Below are positions 11,189 to 22,133 of a stretch of 42,500 bases of DNA, piece by piece. A program made the translations under genes and the position numbers. Each line of letters starts with the position of its first letter. Within the stretch, counting starts at the first letter, position 1. The notes beneath the pieces were generated by a model that was not told where the DNA came from, did not search any database, and saw only the letters and a program-made list of their open reading frames with translations. This DNA is from Cristatella mucedo. Lineage: Eukaryota > Bryozoa > Phylactolaemata > Cristatellidae. The DNA is taken from NCBI GenBank assembly GCA_009760855.2, contig WPIO01000022.1, forward strand, positions 4,905,001 through 4,947,500, read 5' to 3'.

Positions 11189-13535
11189 CTGCAAGCACAA
11201 GCCGAAAATGCTGCCGATGTAAGCCGGCACACAGCAAACACGACGAGTTGCTATCGGAGTAGCTCTCTCCTTTCACCCCTTCCGTCTCCCACTTGCCGAT
11301 CTTGTTCTTCTTTCCGTTTTTCTTTCTCCATCGCTGTATCTCGTCCACTTTTCCTTTTTCTTCCTCCCTCTTCTTCTCTCTCAACGTCTCTCGACTCGCT
11401 TCTTCCTCTCGTTCTCCGTGCGAACGTGCTGCACTATCGCTCAGCTCCTGTCCCCCACCCGCCCACCATTTAAACAACAGCTATTACCTTGACATCCAAG
11501 GAGCTCGACTCGCATGCTTGGATGCTTGTTCCACGTGTGCGTGTGGATTTTAACAAAGCGTGCATAGACTGGGCTGTCAAGATACGAATGTTGAATGGAG
11601 TGCGAGTCTTTATTGCCAGGGAAAACCTACAACAGAGAGACTTAGGAGGAATTCCAGACACAAAATTAAACAACGCCACGCGTGTAAATGAACCAGCCAA
11701 GCTCTGCTCAGTTTTCGGCGTTTAGCAGCGCAGATTTATGTTTTGGTCAAAGGCAGTAGGTACGATCGCCCGCTACCCGGTTTGAGAAACTACGGCTAGC
11801 ACCGTGGACGCTGTCCGAATTATTCATCAATTCCAACACGAACATTGCCCAGCACCTGCCGCCGAATTGCCTAGTCTGCCTAAGGTCTTATAATTGGCAG
11901 AAGGTTAGCAGACCTGATCCCACTCCAGTGGATTGGAGAAACACAATTTTGAAATTGATTTACAAGTTCTGCCTTCTTAAGATAACCACACAATTAAAGA
12001 ACACTAGTAAGGCTCTGACAGCACACTGTTCAGAGCATGGAAACTCAAACATGGAGGCGGAGCAGGACGAGGTTCAACAGCTAGTGAGTGAGTTATGGAG
12101 AAGTGCAATAAAAGCAGCACGTGGCAAGGATGCGAAGCTCACATCTAATGTCCATGTCGATGTAAAGCAACCGATCGTGCAGCACGACAGTAATCGACGA
12201 AAATCGAGGCCTCTTTGCGGTTTTTTGGGAATAACCGAGGACAAATAACGACACGATTAGCAAGAACATTGTCATATTTGGACAGGTGAATGCTGGGGCC
12301 TATAGCGTCAGTGTGAGGCTGTAGTCCGGCTGAGCGAGGGCACAACGTAAGCCAGGCGATACCGCGAGGCATCGAGAAAGTGGGCCATCCACGACGGTGC
12401 AGAACGGCTTCTATTTGAGTCGCCGGAACGCTCTCGTAGGGCGGGCTGAATCGGTCCGACCAGTGAAAAGCATCGGCCCCATTCGAAGCTCGGAGCAGAG
12501 CACGTGAGCTGTCTCTCCAAGAGCTGAGGATGAAGAGGCTGCATGATAGCAGCAGGCATAGCTAAGGAGCCAGCTGGCTGCTACTGCTGACATCACAGCT
12601 GCTGATCACTACCAACAGGCCAGCCGACGGACGGCCTGCTGTTCGTGCCGAGGCCTCTGTTCTGTGGCAGGGAAGCGATTCGACTGTTACAGCCGCGGCG
12701 GCAGGCACCAAAGCGTGCCTTCATTCAATCTTCAGGCAAGTATTAGCAGCCAATTTGCATATCGCAGCCGCCGAGCCGAGAGAGAGAGAGCGAAAGCAGC
12801 TCTGCTGCTCGTGAAGCAATTATCCATGCCTTGGGGGCATCTGCACATGGCTTGCGATTGTGACCACCTTTCACTATCACGATCGCCGTTGCTAGAACGT
12901 GTGAGAGCCGGACCTAGTGGAATGCAAGCCAGTCAGCCACACGTCCTTGCTCCACAAGAGAAACGGCAAGGCTGGTCATTGAACTAGTCAGTGTGGTGCC
13001 GGGCAGAGTCGCACCGGCCAGCGTTTGACTCGAGCACAGCCTTCTTAGTCACTGCACACTCTGATATTGGCAATTGAAGTGTTGAATTACGATAAAATGC
13101 AGATATCCAGCACAGCCCGTGCTCTAAGGGCCCTTGCTTACAGCTAGCGTTTTTAATACACCCAAAATCTAATTTCTTTGACAACAAAACTCAGGTTGGA
13201 TCGAAAATGCTCAACTGGTTCAGTTGTTGAAGAAAGATGTCATCCTATGCAAGCTTAACGAAGCATCATCACAGCATCGCTATTTCAGTATGATTTAGTA
13301 AATTGAAATTGATGGGGTACAAAAGGCTGCTCCTCATAAGGATTTCCTAACGGGCGGTCAATTACATATGACATAGATATCATCTGACTGCAATAGTAGT
13401 GTTTGATTGAGCACTCATCGAACAACTTTTTAATTTAATTTGAATGATTGGGAATCGGCTAAAAAACTATTTGTGCATGAATTGATCTCAGTATAATGGA
13501 TATGATGTCAGCTAAAATACATAGCATTCATTCGT
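11189..13535 (-). other. Intron sequence between recognised exons 3 and 4 (left part)
   Basis: At least one exon should lie between 11189 and 17079 to finish discoidin domain 1, but none was recognised. A CT-rich stretch at about 11260-11420 belongs to the pyrimidine side of the plus strand. No other feature is supported. Confidence 0.4.
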
Positions 13536-13800
13536 GGCCCGTGATGGCACATTAGGTAAGGCGGTTGCTTTTCACGACCTTGGTCACGAGGTCTTTCGCT
13601 CGAATCCTGCGGTGGGCGATCCTATATTGCCTCTTTCCCGTCCTGGTATCAGCAAGCTAGCTCTCACTGTACCACGAAAGCGTGGGCTGCATAATACTCC
13701 CGGTTGACCTCTGTTAACCCCCTTGGCTAGTCATCGCAGGCTCATGGCACGGGACGTCATGCCGATGCCAAAGTGAATGGTCTCACACACCAGCTCCTTT
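13536..13800 (+). mobile_element. tRNA-derived SINE
   Basis: The head reads as a decayed tRNA gene: an A-box-like GATGGCACATTAGGTAAGG (about 13542-13560) and a B-box-like GCTCGAATCC (13599-13608), spaced as in pol III internal promoters. About 190 bases of unrelated body follow. The block TTTTCACGACCTTGGTC and the GATCCTATATTGCC junction recur in the SINE on the minus strand at 31270-31402, which makes them one family. The cloverleaf is broken, so this is not a functional tRNA. Confidence 0.75.
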
Positions 13801-13810
13801 AGACGAACAG

Positions 13811-13859
13811 TGGAATGTAGAGTCTACACTCACATGTAGAGTTTACACTCTACATTCCA
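13811..13859. repeat. Inverted repeat (foldback) next to the SINE
   Basis: TGGAATGTAGAGT at 13811-13823 is perfectly complementary to ACTCTACATTCCA at 13847-13859. The stem extends inward with mismatches, and the centre itself repeats the TAGAGT(T/C)TACACT motif. It could be a small foldback element or the 3' end of the SINE insertion. Confidence 0.8.
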
Positions 13860-15002
13860 ATAGAATTTTCGGGAATTCGCGGTAAATTTTTCAAATATTC
13901 AAAAATGTGGCCACAATTTCTATGGGCACAGACTTATTTGAACAAATGGTTAGTAAAATGAGTGTCATTTCGACTCCACGAAGAAAGAGTAAAGAGGCGC
14001 TGAAAATTTACTCGATAACAAGCAATAAACTTCACGAAGTCAGCCGAGGCCACTCTGGTTTACCGAAGAGAATTCTGGACACTCGATTAAATGCTTACAA
14101 TTTCTTAATCGTGTGAGGCACTATTTTGCGGCCCAGTAAAGGATCAACCCGTTCTTGCAGGTCTCTAGCACGACCAGCTCGTTATCTAGGTCTCTTGCTG
14201 AAGTTGGAGGCGTTGTTCGTGCCGCACGCACATCATGGTCAATTTCTCGTGACGTGGACAGATCCTTTAAGCTGAACAAGGCCCTTGATCTTCTGCACGG
14301 GGGGGGGCAGTTTGACCCTCGTACCTTTATTTTGGAGGAGGACCCAAAGGCGGGGCTGAGCAGATGCTTCTTCGGTTTTTGCACGACCAGGTAGATGCTT
14401 TCTGGCGACACGTCTGCTTTTGTGGGTGGGCCTGAAAAGTTGCTGATACATGATTGTTCGTTGCACTTAGGCAACTTCTGTCATGCCGGCCACATGGCTG
14501 GAGATCACCAGCAGCAGCCTGGTGAAAGATAACGCTTGCCTACGCCGGAGTATATTTAGTTAACCCTTTACGGTTGCCAGGTTAATTTAATTTCTTTTCC
14601 GACTAAACAGTGACACGCATAGCTGCTGCTTGGTTTCAAAGCGTCTTGCGAGGGGCTCTCGCCGCCGCCAAACAGTCGCCGGACGAAACGCACGGACAGA
14701 GCTGAGCAGGGGTGCTGGTAGACTCGAGTCGGCTGCTAATTGAACTGCTGGCACCGACGTCTGGCTGCACGTGACCGGCAGACGTTCTCTCTTAGCCAGC
14801 ATGAGACCGCCCACTCCCCGACAGCTAGCAGTCGGTCGCGAGGTGAGGCTGAGGAGCATTGCATCTACAAGCTATAGCTCAAATCCATCGCCTGTCCAAC
14901 TCGGCTCGTTCTCATTGTCAGAGGCTCTCATTCGAAGTCACATGGATGGGTGCGAAGCAAGTAGGTGAAGCGTTACTTTTTATTCCAGTCCTTCCAGCAT
15001 AT

Positions 15003-15276
15003 TGACAACATCGAGTTGACATCGATGACGGCCTCTTGCGAACTAAGAGTTGTCTGCACCCGCTTCGACGAATTTCTTCCTAGCAGCGTTCGTGGGTTAA
15101 TGCTCATTCGTGCGAAAATCAATACTGAAACCTCCCTTGTGACAACATCGAGTTGACATCGATGACGGCCTCTTGCGAACTAAGAGTTGTCTGCACCCGC
15201 TTCGACGAATTTCTTCCTTGCAGCGTTCGTGGGTTAATGCTCATTCGTGAGAAAATCAAGGCTGAAACCTCGTGCT
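15003..15276. repeat. 137-bp tandem duplication
   Basis: The segment from 15003 is repeated from 15140 with only a few differences (for example TTCCTAGCAG/TTCCTTGCAG and TCGTGCGAAA/TCGTGAGAAA). Two copies only, no internal periodicity. The high identity implies a recent event. Confidence 0.95.
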
Positions 15277-15762
15277 TGCTTTGCGGTCGAGCGATCGTCC
15301 GAGTAAAAGTGTCTCGCCTGAGTTGAGTCTCGGGTCGGTCTCTTCACTGAGCCACGACATCAGCGAGCGGATCAAGCAGTCCAAGCAGCAACAGCAGACG
15401 CACTTACCATTTACAGGCACGGCGAAAGTGCGACCGTGGATACTCGCCATGCTATCTACAGACTCGTCGGCCACGCGTCAGAGCTACTGCACCGAGGCGA
15501 GCACATTCAGACACATTCAGCCAGTACAGTTCGCCTTGTCCTGCTGCCTGGATGGCGCATGGCTTATCAAGCTGGAGTCGCTCATCGCTTGCTGCCGGTT
15601 GTCCATCGAGGCCATCGCTTGCTTCTCTTTTTCCAGAGGCCCAGAGGCCAGCACTGCAGGATTCCGTGAATATGGCAATCTAATCACTAAACCCATTTGT
15701 CGTTAAAGGGCAAGGCGAGGTCCTGGTAAGGCACTCGCGGTATGTTGACGCGCTTCCAGTCG

Positions 15763-15785
15763 ATATATATATATATATATATATA
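15763..15785. repeat. (TA)n microsatellite
   Basis: Uninterrupted alternating AT of about 23 bases. Confidence 0.95.
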
Positions 15786-16721
15786 CAGCTCGATCATGGT
15801 CGAGCAGCAAGCACGAGAGAGCAGCTGGCTGCACAAGCTGCAGCAGGCAGCAGTGTCGTTCGGTGGCACGATGCTGCATCACACAGCTCGCCCCCACATG
15901 CTAAGCTATCGATGACGGCAGCAGAGTTCGGTATGTTGGAGCCCTGCGGGCAGGCGGGTCATGCTCAGGAGAATCCTTCAATGGAGACCACAGGAGTGCC
16001 TTTGAGGTGCCACGCGGCTCACTGCACGAAATGAACGGTAGCGGATGAGCAGGGAAGGAGCGCCTGGTGGGTCGTGGTTGGTACTGGCCCAGACTCTGTC
16101 GACAAAGAAGCTCTGCTACGTCGTATTTCCTTTTATGTCGTCACGCGAGAGGCAGCTGAATAGGCACAAAGGCTGTTCGTTCTGCTGCACAGGCCATTTC
16201 TCTTCAGTCTCTGGCAGCATGGCCCAAAGGAAAAGTACACAGAAAGTGCGCTCGGCGCGAGTTGCTGCTTGCTCATCCGTTCGTCCGGTGGCAGGGGAGT
16301 GCACTGTGCGCCCCAGGCCTGCTAGCCCTGTCCAGCCTTGAGAGTCTGTCGTCGTCGAACGATTTGCCGACTGCTGCTATTCTCTGAACAGTCTCCTGCA
16401 TATGCAATCAACGAAACTTTAATGAATCTGCTCGGAAATGCTCGTGTCAATCCGCAGCTATAAATTCTCACGTCTCCTGACTCGGTCGTGGAGATGGCTG
16501 CTGACGGTATTTTAAGGCTATACAAACGAGGCCGTCGAATCGGGAAACATCTTTCTTTTTCTTTGGGATTGACGTTTTGGAGCACAGCACACGTGGCACC
16601 AGGTGATGGCAGTGGTGTTAGAAGACATGGACACAAAGTCCAGCAGTAGGAAATATTTGAGGCACACCAAGTGCACCCGTTACAGGCAGCAGGCGCTCAC
16701 TAGCGACTCTTTCCTTTGGCG

Positions 16722-16880
16722 TTCATCTCTTACGAATGCCAATTATATGCCCTCATATGTGGACATCCTTCTCACGACCGCACAACTGAACTTTACCGTC
16801 ACACGAAAGGGATGATGTTAAATGCAAAGTATGCCCGGATTTCTGGAAAGGCAAGCCTATACCTATTGAGCGTAAGTAAG
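16722..16880 (+). pseudogene. Possible C2H2 zinc-finger remnant
   Basis: The plus strand reads ISYECQLYALICGHPSH and TTELYRHTKG up to about 16811. After a one-base frame change it reads DDVKCKVCPDFWKGKP. The join HTKG-DDVKCKVCPDFW resembles a C2H2 linker followed by the next finger (HTGEKPxKCxxCxxxF). The frame break and the missing second Cys and His in the first part mean it would be dead. The similarity is short and could be chance. It lies antisense inside an intron of the discoidin gene. Confidence 0.25.
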
Positions 16881-17079
16881 ATGAGTAGATTCGCTAGGAT
16901 AGACCCAGGCTAGAGGCCTGGGACAGGGAAAAGTTACAAGAAAATGAGCCAGACCGATATGCTACCGATCGATGCAGCAGATCTCATCTCTCACACATCA
17001 CGACCGTCTGCTGCAAAATTGTGCTGCTGCACGGCCATTATAATTTAATATTGGCTTGCACATTTCATTGTGTGCTTAC

Positions 17080-17202
17080 CCTGGTCTTGCCCTGCTGATC
17101 AGCAGCATAGGTCCAGTGATGGCCGTCAAGGCTATATGACAGCAAGTAGGACGTCACCCACTCTGAACCATCTCCACGCCCTTGGAGCAGGACCGCTGTG
17201 AC
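17080..17202 (-). CDS. Discoidin gene, exon 3: middle of F5/8 type C domain 1, with RGD
   Basis: 123 bases, exactly 41 codons, phase 0 at both ends. The acceptor is TTCTGCTGCAG and the donor AGG|GTAAGC. It continues exon 2 without a gap: residues 89-129 begin VTAVLLQGRGDG, then SEWVTSYLLSYSLDG and HHWTYAA. This is the canonical discoidin run (V-x-x-QGR-x(4-5)-WVTSYxLxYSxDGxxW). The QGR of the family is here followed by GD, giving an RGD tripeptide at residues 97-99 (bases 17170-17178). The exon stops after the WxxY strand, so about 45 residues that normally finish the domain, up to the closing Cys, should lie in a further exon that was not recognised before 11188. Confidence 0.93.
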
Positions 17203-19733
17203 CTGCAGCAGAACATACCGGTGTTTTGAACATCGGAGCCTCGAGGTTGCAATACTCAAGGCACTGTGTTGAGGTCGAGATCACGACTAGAGAGCAGAAG
17301 TGGCATAACCACACATTTGGACCGGCACGTGCAAGAGCAGGCACATCGAAGGCAAATCTCAAAGGTGGCCACCAGTGGCATAGACGTCCATCTCAACTAT
17401 CTTATAAGAGGGCACGCTGGCCGTCTAGGAGGCCGGGCAATATTGATGCCACGTCGATGACGTTCTGGCAAGTAATAATGCCGTAGCCCTGCAAGCAATG
17501 GCAAGCAGCAGCTACGTCGCCTATAGAAAGGTGTGGCATCTTGTTTGAAGACTGATCTAGTTGGCTGCGGACCTAAAATCCACACCTCCTATACGGTCTC
17601 ATGAAAGATTATAAGTACTGCACGACAAAACATGATCTAGTATGTAAAGTATCGAGCAATATGTATCCCATTGCGTGACCGAAAAGTATGTAAGTCAGTC
17701 GGAATTGTGGGTTTGGAAAGGTAGCTAACTCGGCGCTGGGAATATGAGATTGACGCTTGCAATACATCAGCTTCACATTCATTTACCGCGTTTCAAACGA
17801 GCGGCCAGAAAACCTTTGGTCAACTTCCTTTGGCATTCGGTGTTTGCCATTTCGGTGTCGCCATTCAATCATATCGCTCGGCTCATGCGCGCCCGTCAGC
17901 CAAAAGTTACTAGCTGTGCCACTAGCAAAGTGAAAATTGGCTACGATCGAGAGTTTCTACATACATGACTCGCCCTTTTTGCCCTAGCCTCCGTACTGGA
18001 TGATTGCGTTATTCAGCATACAACCAAGAAGCTGTTTCGGAGTCTCGTCAACCTTCAGCTGGGCAGCGGCTGCGACTAGCGAGGCACGTGCCCGGCAATA
18101 GGTTCCATGTGGCAACACGGCAAAGAGCATTTCATATTCTCGGCCAGAGCACAGACTTGATTTGGCCAGCACCTCCGAGGGCATTCGCGAGAGAAGAGCT
18201 CTGGCGACGAGGCGACTGCTGACGCAAGATTTCAGAAGGTGGGATGCCGTTCCGGCTCCCAGTCAAGAGTGGACAGAGCGGCAGGCTGCCCACCCGCCAT
18301 GCTGGTAATTCGCGAAGCGCTGCATCTGCAACCTCCTGCGAAGCGACACTACGTCCGAAAAATATGTGCATGCACATATTTATAAATTAATAACTGAAAA
18401 CTTTGACACGAAGAGCGAGTTTTGATTGCAAGTTCAATGCTGCCAAATCATGTTTGCACTGTGACACGTTGCTTCAAGCAGGTACTGCGGTCGTCGTTTC
18501 ATTATTAAAAGCGAACAACTCCAAGTACCTCCATTGAACATGATAGGGCAAGGGAGTTTGTTCGGTGTGCATATGCAATAACGGCTTGCCCTGGTCCAGA
18601 TATCAGCAATGTTGCTTAATATCAAGAAAACAAACAGTAAGAAACAACACGGACTGTGTCAAAAAGCACGAAGGCTTAACGATGCTTTCGAGAGAGTACC
18701 TAGCTGGATGATCTGGCAGCGATGCGAGGCAGCGATGGCGTGCCGGATGGAGCATGACCCTGCCGGACAGTTTTTGAACGAGATAAGCTGCCGCAGGCCA
18801 TACAAATTGTCGGCAGGAGAACATTGGAGGCTCGATTGCGTGAAATAGGCAATGCAGTACACAGACCGCCAGAAGGGGCGTCACGAATCAGCAGAGAGAT
18901 GGATGGGTAGGTAGGGGAGCAGTCAGGGGCGGTGACAGAAAAGTGGGTCGGCAGACAATGGAACGGAAATATGACTAAACCGCAAGCGATTGACGAGCCT
19001 TTTCCAGGATATGTATGTTTCCAAGGACGACGGTGCGTACACACAAACCCACAAAGATTAAACTGTATAGAGTGCTCTACTAAAAGCCTCAGTGGCTTTC
19101 GGTGAGAGTGCGGTAGCTGACAGACTTCTCATTTCATTACGAAGCTTGACTGAATTAGCGTCGATTGATTGTTACACACGAGGGAGTTTCTAATAACTGC
19201 ATGGAAGTAGATGGAATGCTGCTGTCCAGTGAGACAGCCCTCAGCAAACTTGAGGAATACGCAGGGCACGTCCTCATCCGCCCCTGCGTAATGGGAGAGT
19301 CTGCTAGCCAACAAGCAATGGGGGGGGGCGACAGCGATTCATCAATGTCTTGACAACGGCTAGGTGCCGTGGTCATTCAGTGCCGAACATTCGGCAGCTG
19401 CCAGCAGAGGCTAGGGTGGGAAATGGCGAGTAATCGCGGGCGATGCGACTCAAGTGTAATGGCCGACCTTGAATCGTCTTGTTTCCAAATAGGCAGAGGG
19501 GGCAAGCACACACGCCCTATTTTCGGCCAGGCGGTGGCCGTGCAATGTATGGAACTCGACTAGCCGTACGATGACAATGAAGGGTATCGGGGCTCGACGC
19601 TCAACCTCCGACCGCAGGCACCGCAGCCGCCCGTCAGGGCGTTGCATGGGTCCGAATGCTTTCGGCTACCGCAGCCTTTCTTCCTGCTTCCGCTTCCTGC
19701 TACCCGATTCTCGCCTGTTCTATTACTCCATGC

Positions 19734-19735
<2 letters not shown>
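17203..19735 (-). other. Intron 2 of the discoidin gene (left part)
   Basis: No exon, RNA gene or repeat family recognised. Short G run at about 19320-19328. Confidence 0.4.

Positions 19736-19807
<72 letters not shown>
19736..19807. repeat. (TA)n microsatellite at the 3' side of a SINE
   Basis: About 72 bases of alternating TA with one GTA interruption near 19764. On the minus strand it directly follows the tRNA-like SINE head, where the SINE tail should be. Confidence 0.95.
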
Positions 19808-19810
<3 letters not shown>

Positions 19811-19885
19811 CATGCCACAGGGCTCGAGCCCACGACCTCGGCCGAAACTTGGTCGGGGCGAGCACCTTAACCACTGTCACCCTCC

Positions 19886-19888
<3 letters not shown>
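19808..19888 (-). mobile_element. tRNA-derived SINE head
   Basis: On the minus strand the sequence reads TGGTTAAGGTGCTCGCCCCGACCAAG..., with a B-box core GGGCTCGAGCCC at 19820-19831. It is nearly identical to the head of the SINE at 37806-37944 (shared GGTTAAGGTGCTCGCCCCGA and GAGGTCGTGGGCTCGAGCCC). The body and LINE-type tail present in that copy are replaced here by the (TA)n array. A (TC)n array abuts the 5' side. Confidence 0.8.

Positions 19889-19946
<58 letters not shown>
19889..19946. repeat. (TC)n microsatellite
   Basis: About 29 uninterrupted TC units on the plus strand, abutting the 5' end of the minus-strand SINE head. Confidence 0.97.
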
Positions 19947-19948
<2 letters not shown>

Positions 19949-20016
19949 CCCTTTCTCACTCTCCCTGCACCGCTCCCTGTCAGGCGAGGGGTCCACCTCT
20001 GAAACCTCCGAGACTA

Positions 20017-20045
20017 GAGCTCTCATGAAGGAGCTCTCATGAAGG
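20017..20045. repeat. Short tandem duplication
   Basis: GAGCTCTCATGAAG occurs twice in direct succession. Confidence 0.8.
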
Positions 20046-20399
20046 CGACCTGCGAGGTCCCCTTCATTCGTACAAATAGGAAAAGCCAGCGGTTTTTCTT
20101 TTGAGCTCCACTGTGCGGGCGTCGGCGCAGGGGGCCACCATTACGTCTTCCGACTTCCGCACGGCACCTATTTTCCACCCTTTCAGCAGCTTCAAATTAT
20201 AACCAGTCGAACGCGAACGCCGCCGAGACTCTAGCTCGGCCCCGCGATTTCTAATTCACCAACGTGGAAAACTAGATTATGCCAACCCGACTGTGCGATT
20301 ATATCGGCGATACGCGCCGACGCTAGAAAGCCCTGATCCCAAGCGGCCGACGCTCGCGAGACGAGAAACAGCGGGGTCAAAGAGCTCTCGCGAGTGGCT

Positions 20400-20913
20400 G
20401 CGAGCGCTCGCATAGTCTGACGGCCAGGACGCGGTGCGGTGGACGACGACGAGTTCCAGAATCTACGTTTTCCAGAATCTGCGCTTGGCCTGCCGCGAGC
20501 TCGCGAGACGCGTGGCGACGCTCCGCTTCTCAGAGCTGGAAGCAACGTCAGAGCCGATCGGGCTCGTAGGTTCGTGCGAGCGTAAGCACGTGCCTCGCGG
20601 GGGGGGGGGCGTTCGTGCCTCGTGCGGGCGTCTGTCTGTGAGGGAAGCGCCTATGCAGAGACATTCGATCCAAGGATGCCGCCGCACGCTGCTTGCTCTC
20701 TCGCATTTCGACTGGGCGCCATCGGTCGCCGCTCGGACTCGCTCGGGCTCGAGAATCTGCCGTCTGCGCACAGCATCCTGCGACTTCGCGCGGGGGGGGG
20801 GGGGTGGTGGACGCTACGAAGCGCGAAGACGCCGACCCAACTGAGCAGAGCGAAGCGCGGCGGGCGAGCGAGCGAGCTAGCGCAGAGTGGAGAGCGCATG
20901 CGCTCTCGCTCAC
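20400..20913. promoter_or_regulatory. CpG-rich segment in intron 2 beside exon 2
   Basis: Dense CpG by eye, with two G runs (about 20600 and 20800). It could be a methylation-free island or simply local composition. No promoter motif was recognised. Confidence 0.3.
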
Positions 20914-21119
20914 CGTTGCCGGCACTCCGAGGTCGATTCGCAGCCACTCGGACGCAGACTTGTACTTGGCACACCAGCCGAGACCGTTCTCGCGGTATAG
21001 CCGCGCGTAGCGCTCGTGGCAGCCGGCGTCCCATTCCTGCGGGTAGGACGACGACGAGGCGATCTGCCAGTCTTCGATGACACCCGAGGCCATACCCAGC
21101 GGGCCGTTGTCTTCGCAAC
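20914..21119 (-). CDS. Discoidin gene, exon 2: N-terminal half of F5/8 type C domain 1
   Basis: 206 bases. The exon starts after TTTAAG and ends ACG|GTGAGC. It encodes residues 20-88 of the assembled protein. It opens with a Cys and the classical CxxxxPLGM start (Cys21, Leu27-Gly28-Met29), followed by GVIEDWQIASSSS, the normal VIxDxQIxASSS strand. Further on are GWCAKY (Trp68, Cys69) and EWLRIDLG (residues 77-84), the core strand found in nearly every discoidin domain. The frame runs into TAA just upstream of the acceptor, so the exon boundary is required. The acceptor lacks a strong pyrimidine tract. The exon lies in locally CpG-rich DNA. Confidence in the domain is very high; the exact acceptor base is less certain. 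Confidence 0.92.
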
Positions 21120-21806
21120 CTTAAACGGACGGCGGCCGGTGAAGGTCAGGGTATCGAGGCTAAGGGCAATCCACAACGTAGCGTTGAATATAGCTCGTGT
21201 CAAAGAATGCTCCTCACAGAATGCCAGACTACCTGATCTAACCCACCTCAGTTAGTGGTCGGCCCTAAACTTGCGAACTGGACTGGTCCTTCTTCGCTTC
21301 ACCTCTAAAGGTGTAGCCATCCAATCATCTCCAGCTACACATCTCAGGTGTGCAAATGGTGACCTGACATCGCATATGGATTGCTAAAAGACGATGGCAA
21401 TCTGATCTATGGGACCAATAAAGGCAGCCAAGGGTTCAGCGACGTATTTGGCAAAGCCAGGTGGTGCTAGCGGCACGGTCTCACTATCGGCTTGACGTAA
21501 TGCCATGCTCTATCCACGTGACGCAAGGAGGGTTCGAGCAAGGCCGCAGAGGCGGCGAGAAGAGACAGAACCGCTGTAGAAGCAATGCCTGGTCGAATAA
21601 CGCTGCTGCAGATACGGCCAAAGCTTCGAAACGCGTGCGTCACCAGCGACCGCCCCAGTGGCTGCTGACAGCACCACGACTCGTACTGGCTCGAGGGGCC
21701 TAACCTCGACACTGCCGATACTAGCGATTCTATCGCAGACCCATGAGCGGAGAGCTCGAGTGAAACTTTGGCACGGAATTCCTCGAACGCCGACGATGGA
21801 CTCATG

Positions 21807-22133
21807 TCGTACAGCCAGATCGCCATCTCGAACAGCTAGACCACCATCTCGAACAGCTAGACCGTCATCTCGGACAGCTAGACCGCCATCTCAGACAGCT
21901 CGACCGCCATCTCGGACAGCTAGACCGCCCTCTCGGACAGCTAGAGCGCCATCTCGGACAGCTAGACCGCCATCTCAGACAGCTAGAGCGCCATCTCGGA
22001 CAGCTAGACCGCCCTCTCGGACAGCTAGACCGCCCTCTCGGACAGCTAGAGCGCCATCTCGGACAGCTAGACCGCCATCTCAGACAGCTAGAGCGCCATC
22101 TCGGACAGCTAGACCGCCATCTCGGATAGCCCG
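21807..22133. repeat. 21-bp minisatellite with 105-bp higher-order unit
   Basis: About 15 copies of a 21-base unit (AGACCGCCATCTCGGACAGCT and variants). Because 21 is a multiple of 3 it stays open on both strands (TARPPSR heptads on plus), which creates long spurious frames. Variants follow the order PPSR-PPSR-APSR-PPSQ-APSR twice in succession, a five-unit higher-order repeat covering about 21900-22110. Confidence 0.93.

Larger units (their letters stand above)
13860..17079 (-). other. Intron sequence between recognised exons 3 and 4 (right part)
   Basis: Holds the 137-bp tandem duplication, a (TA)n tract and the zinc-finger-like remnant listed separately. A strong donor-like GTAAGT on the minus strand near 15409 was examined; its upstream frame gives no discoidin match. 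Confidence 0.4.

Noticed and set aside
15409-15474. Strong GTAAGT donor on the minus strand preceded by a short open frame
   Set aside because: The peptide (SMASIHGRTFAVPVN) has no family match and the upstream acceptor leads into stops.
16033-16093. 61-base minus-strand frame with a good GTGAGC donor in the right phase for the missing exon
   Set aside because: The acceptor has no pyrimidine tract and the peptide is Pro/Arg-rich without discoidin strands.
16810-16855. Minus-strand candidate for the missing domain 1 exon (phase 0 to phase 1, 46 bases)
   Set aside because: Phases and acceptor fit, but the peptide has no discoidin features and the other strand explains the sequence as well.
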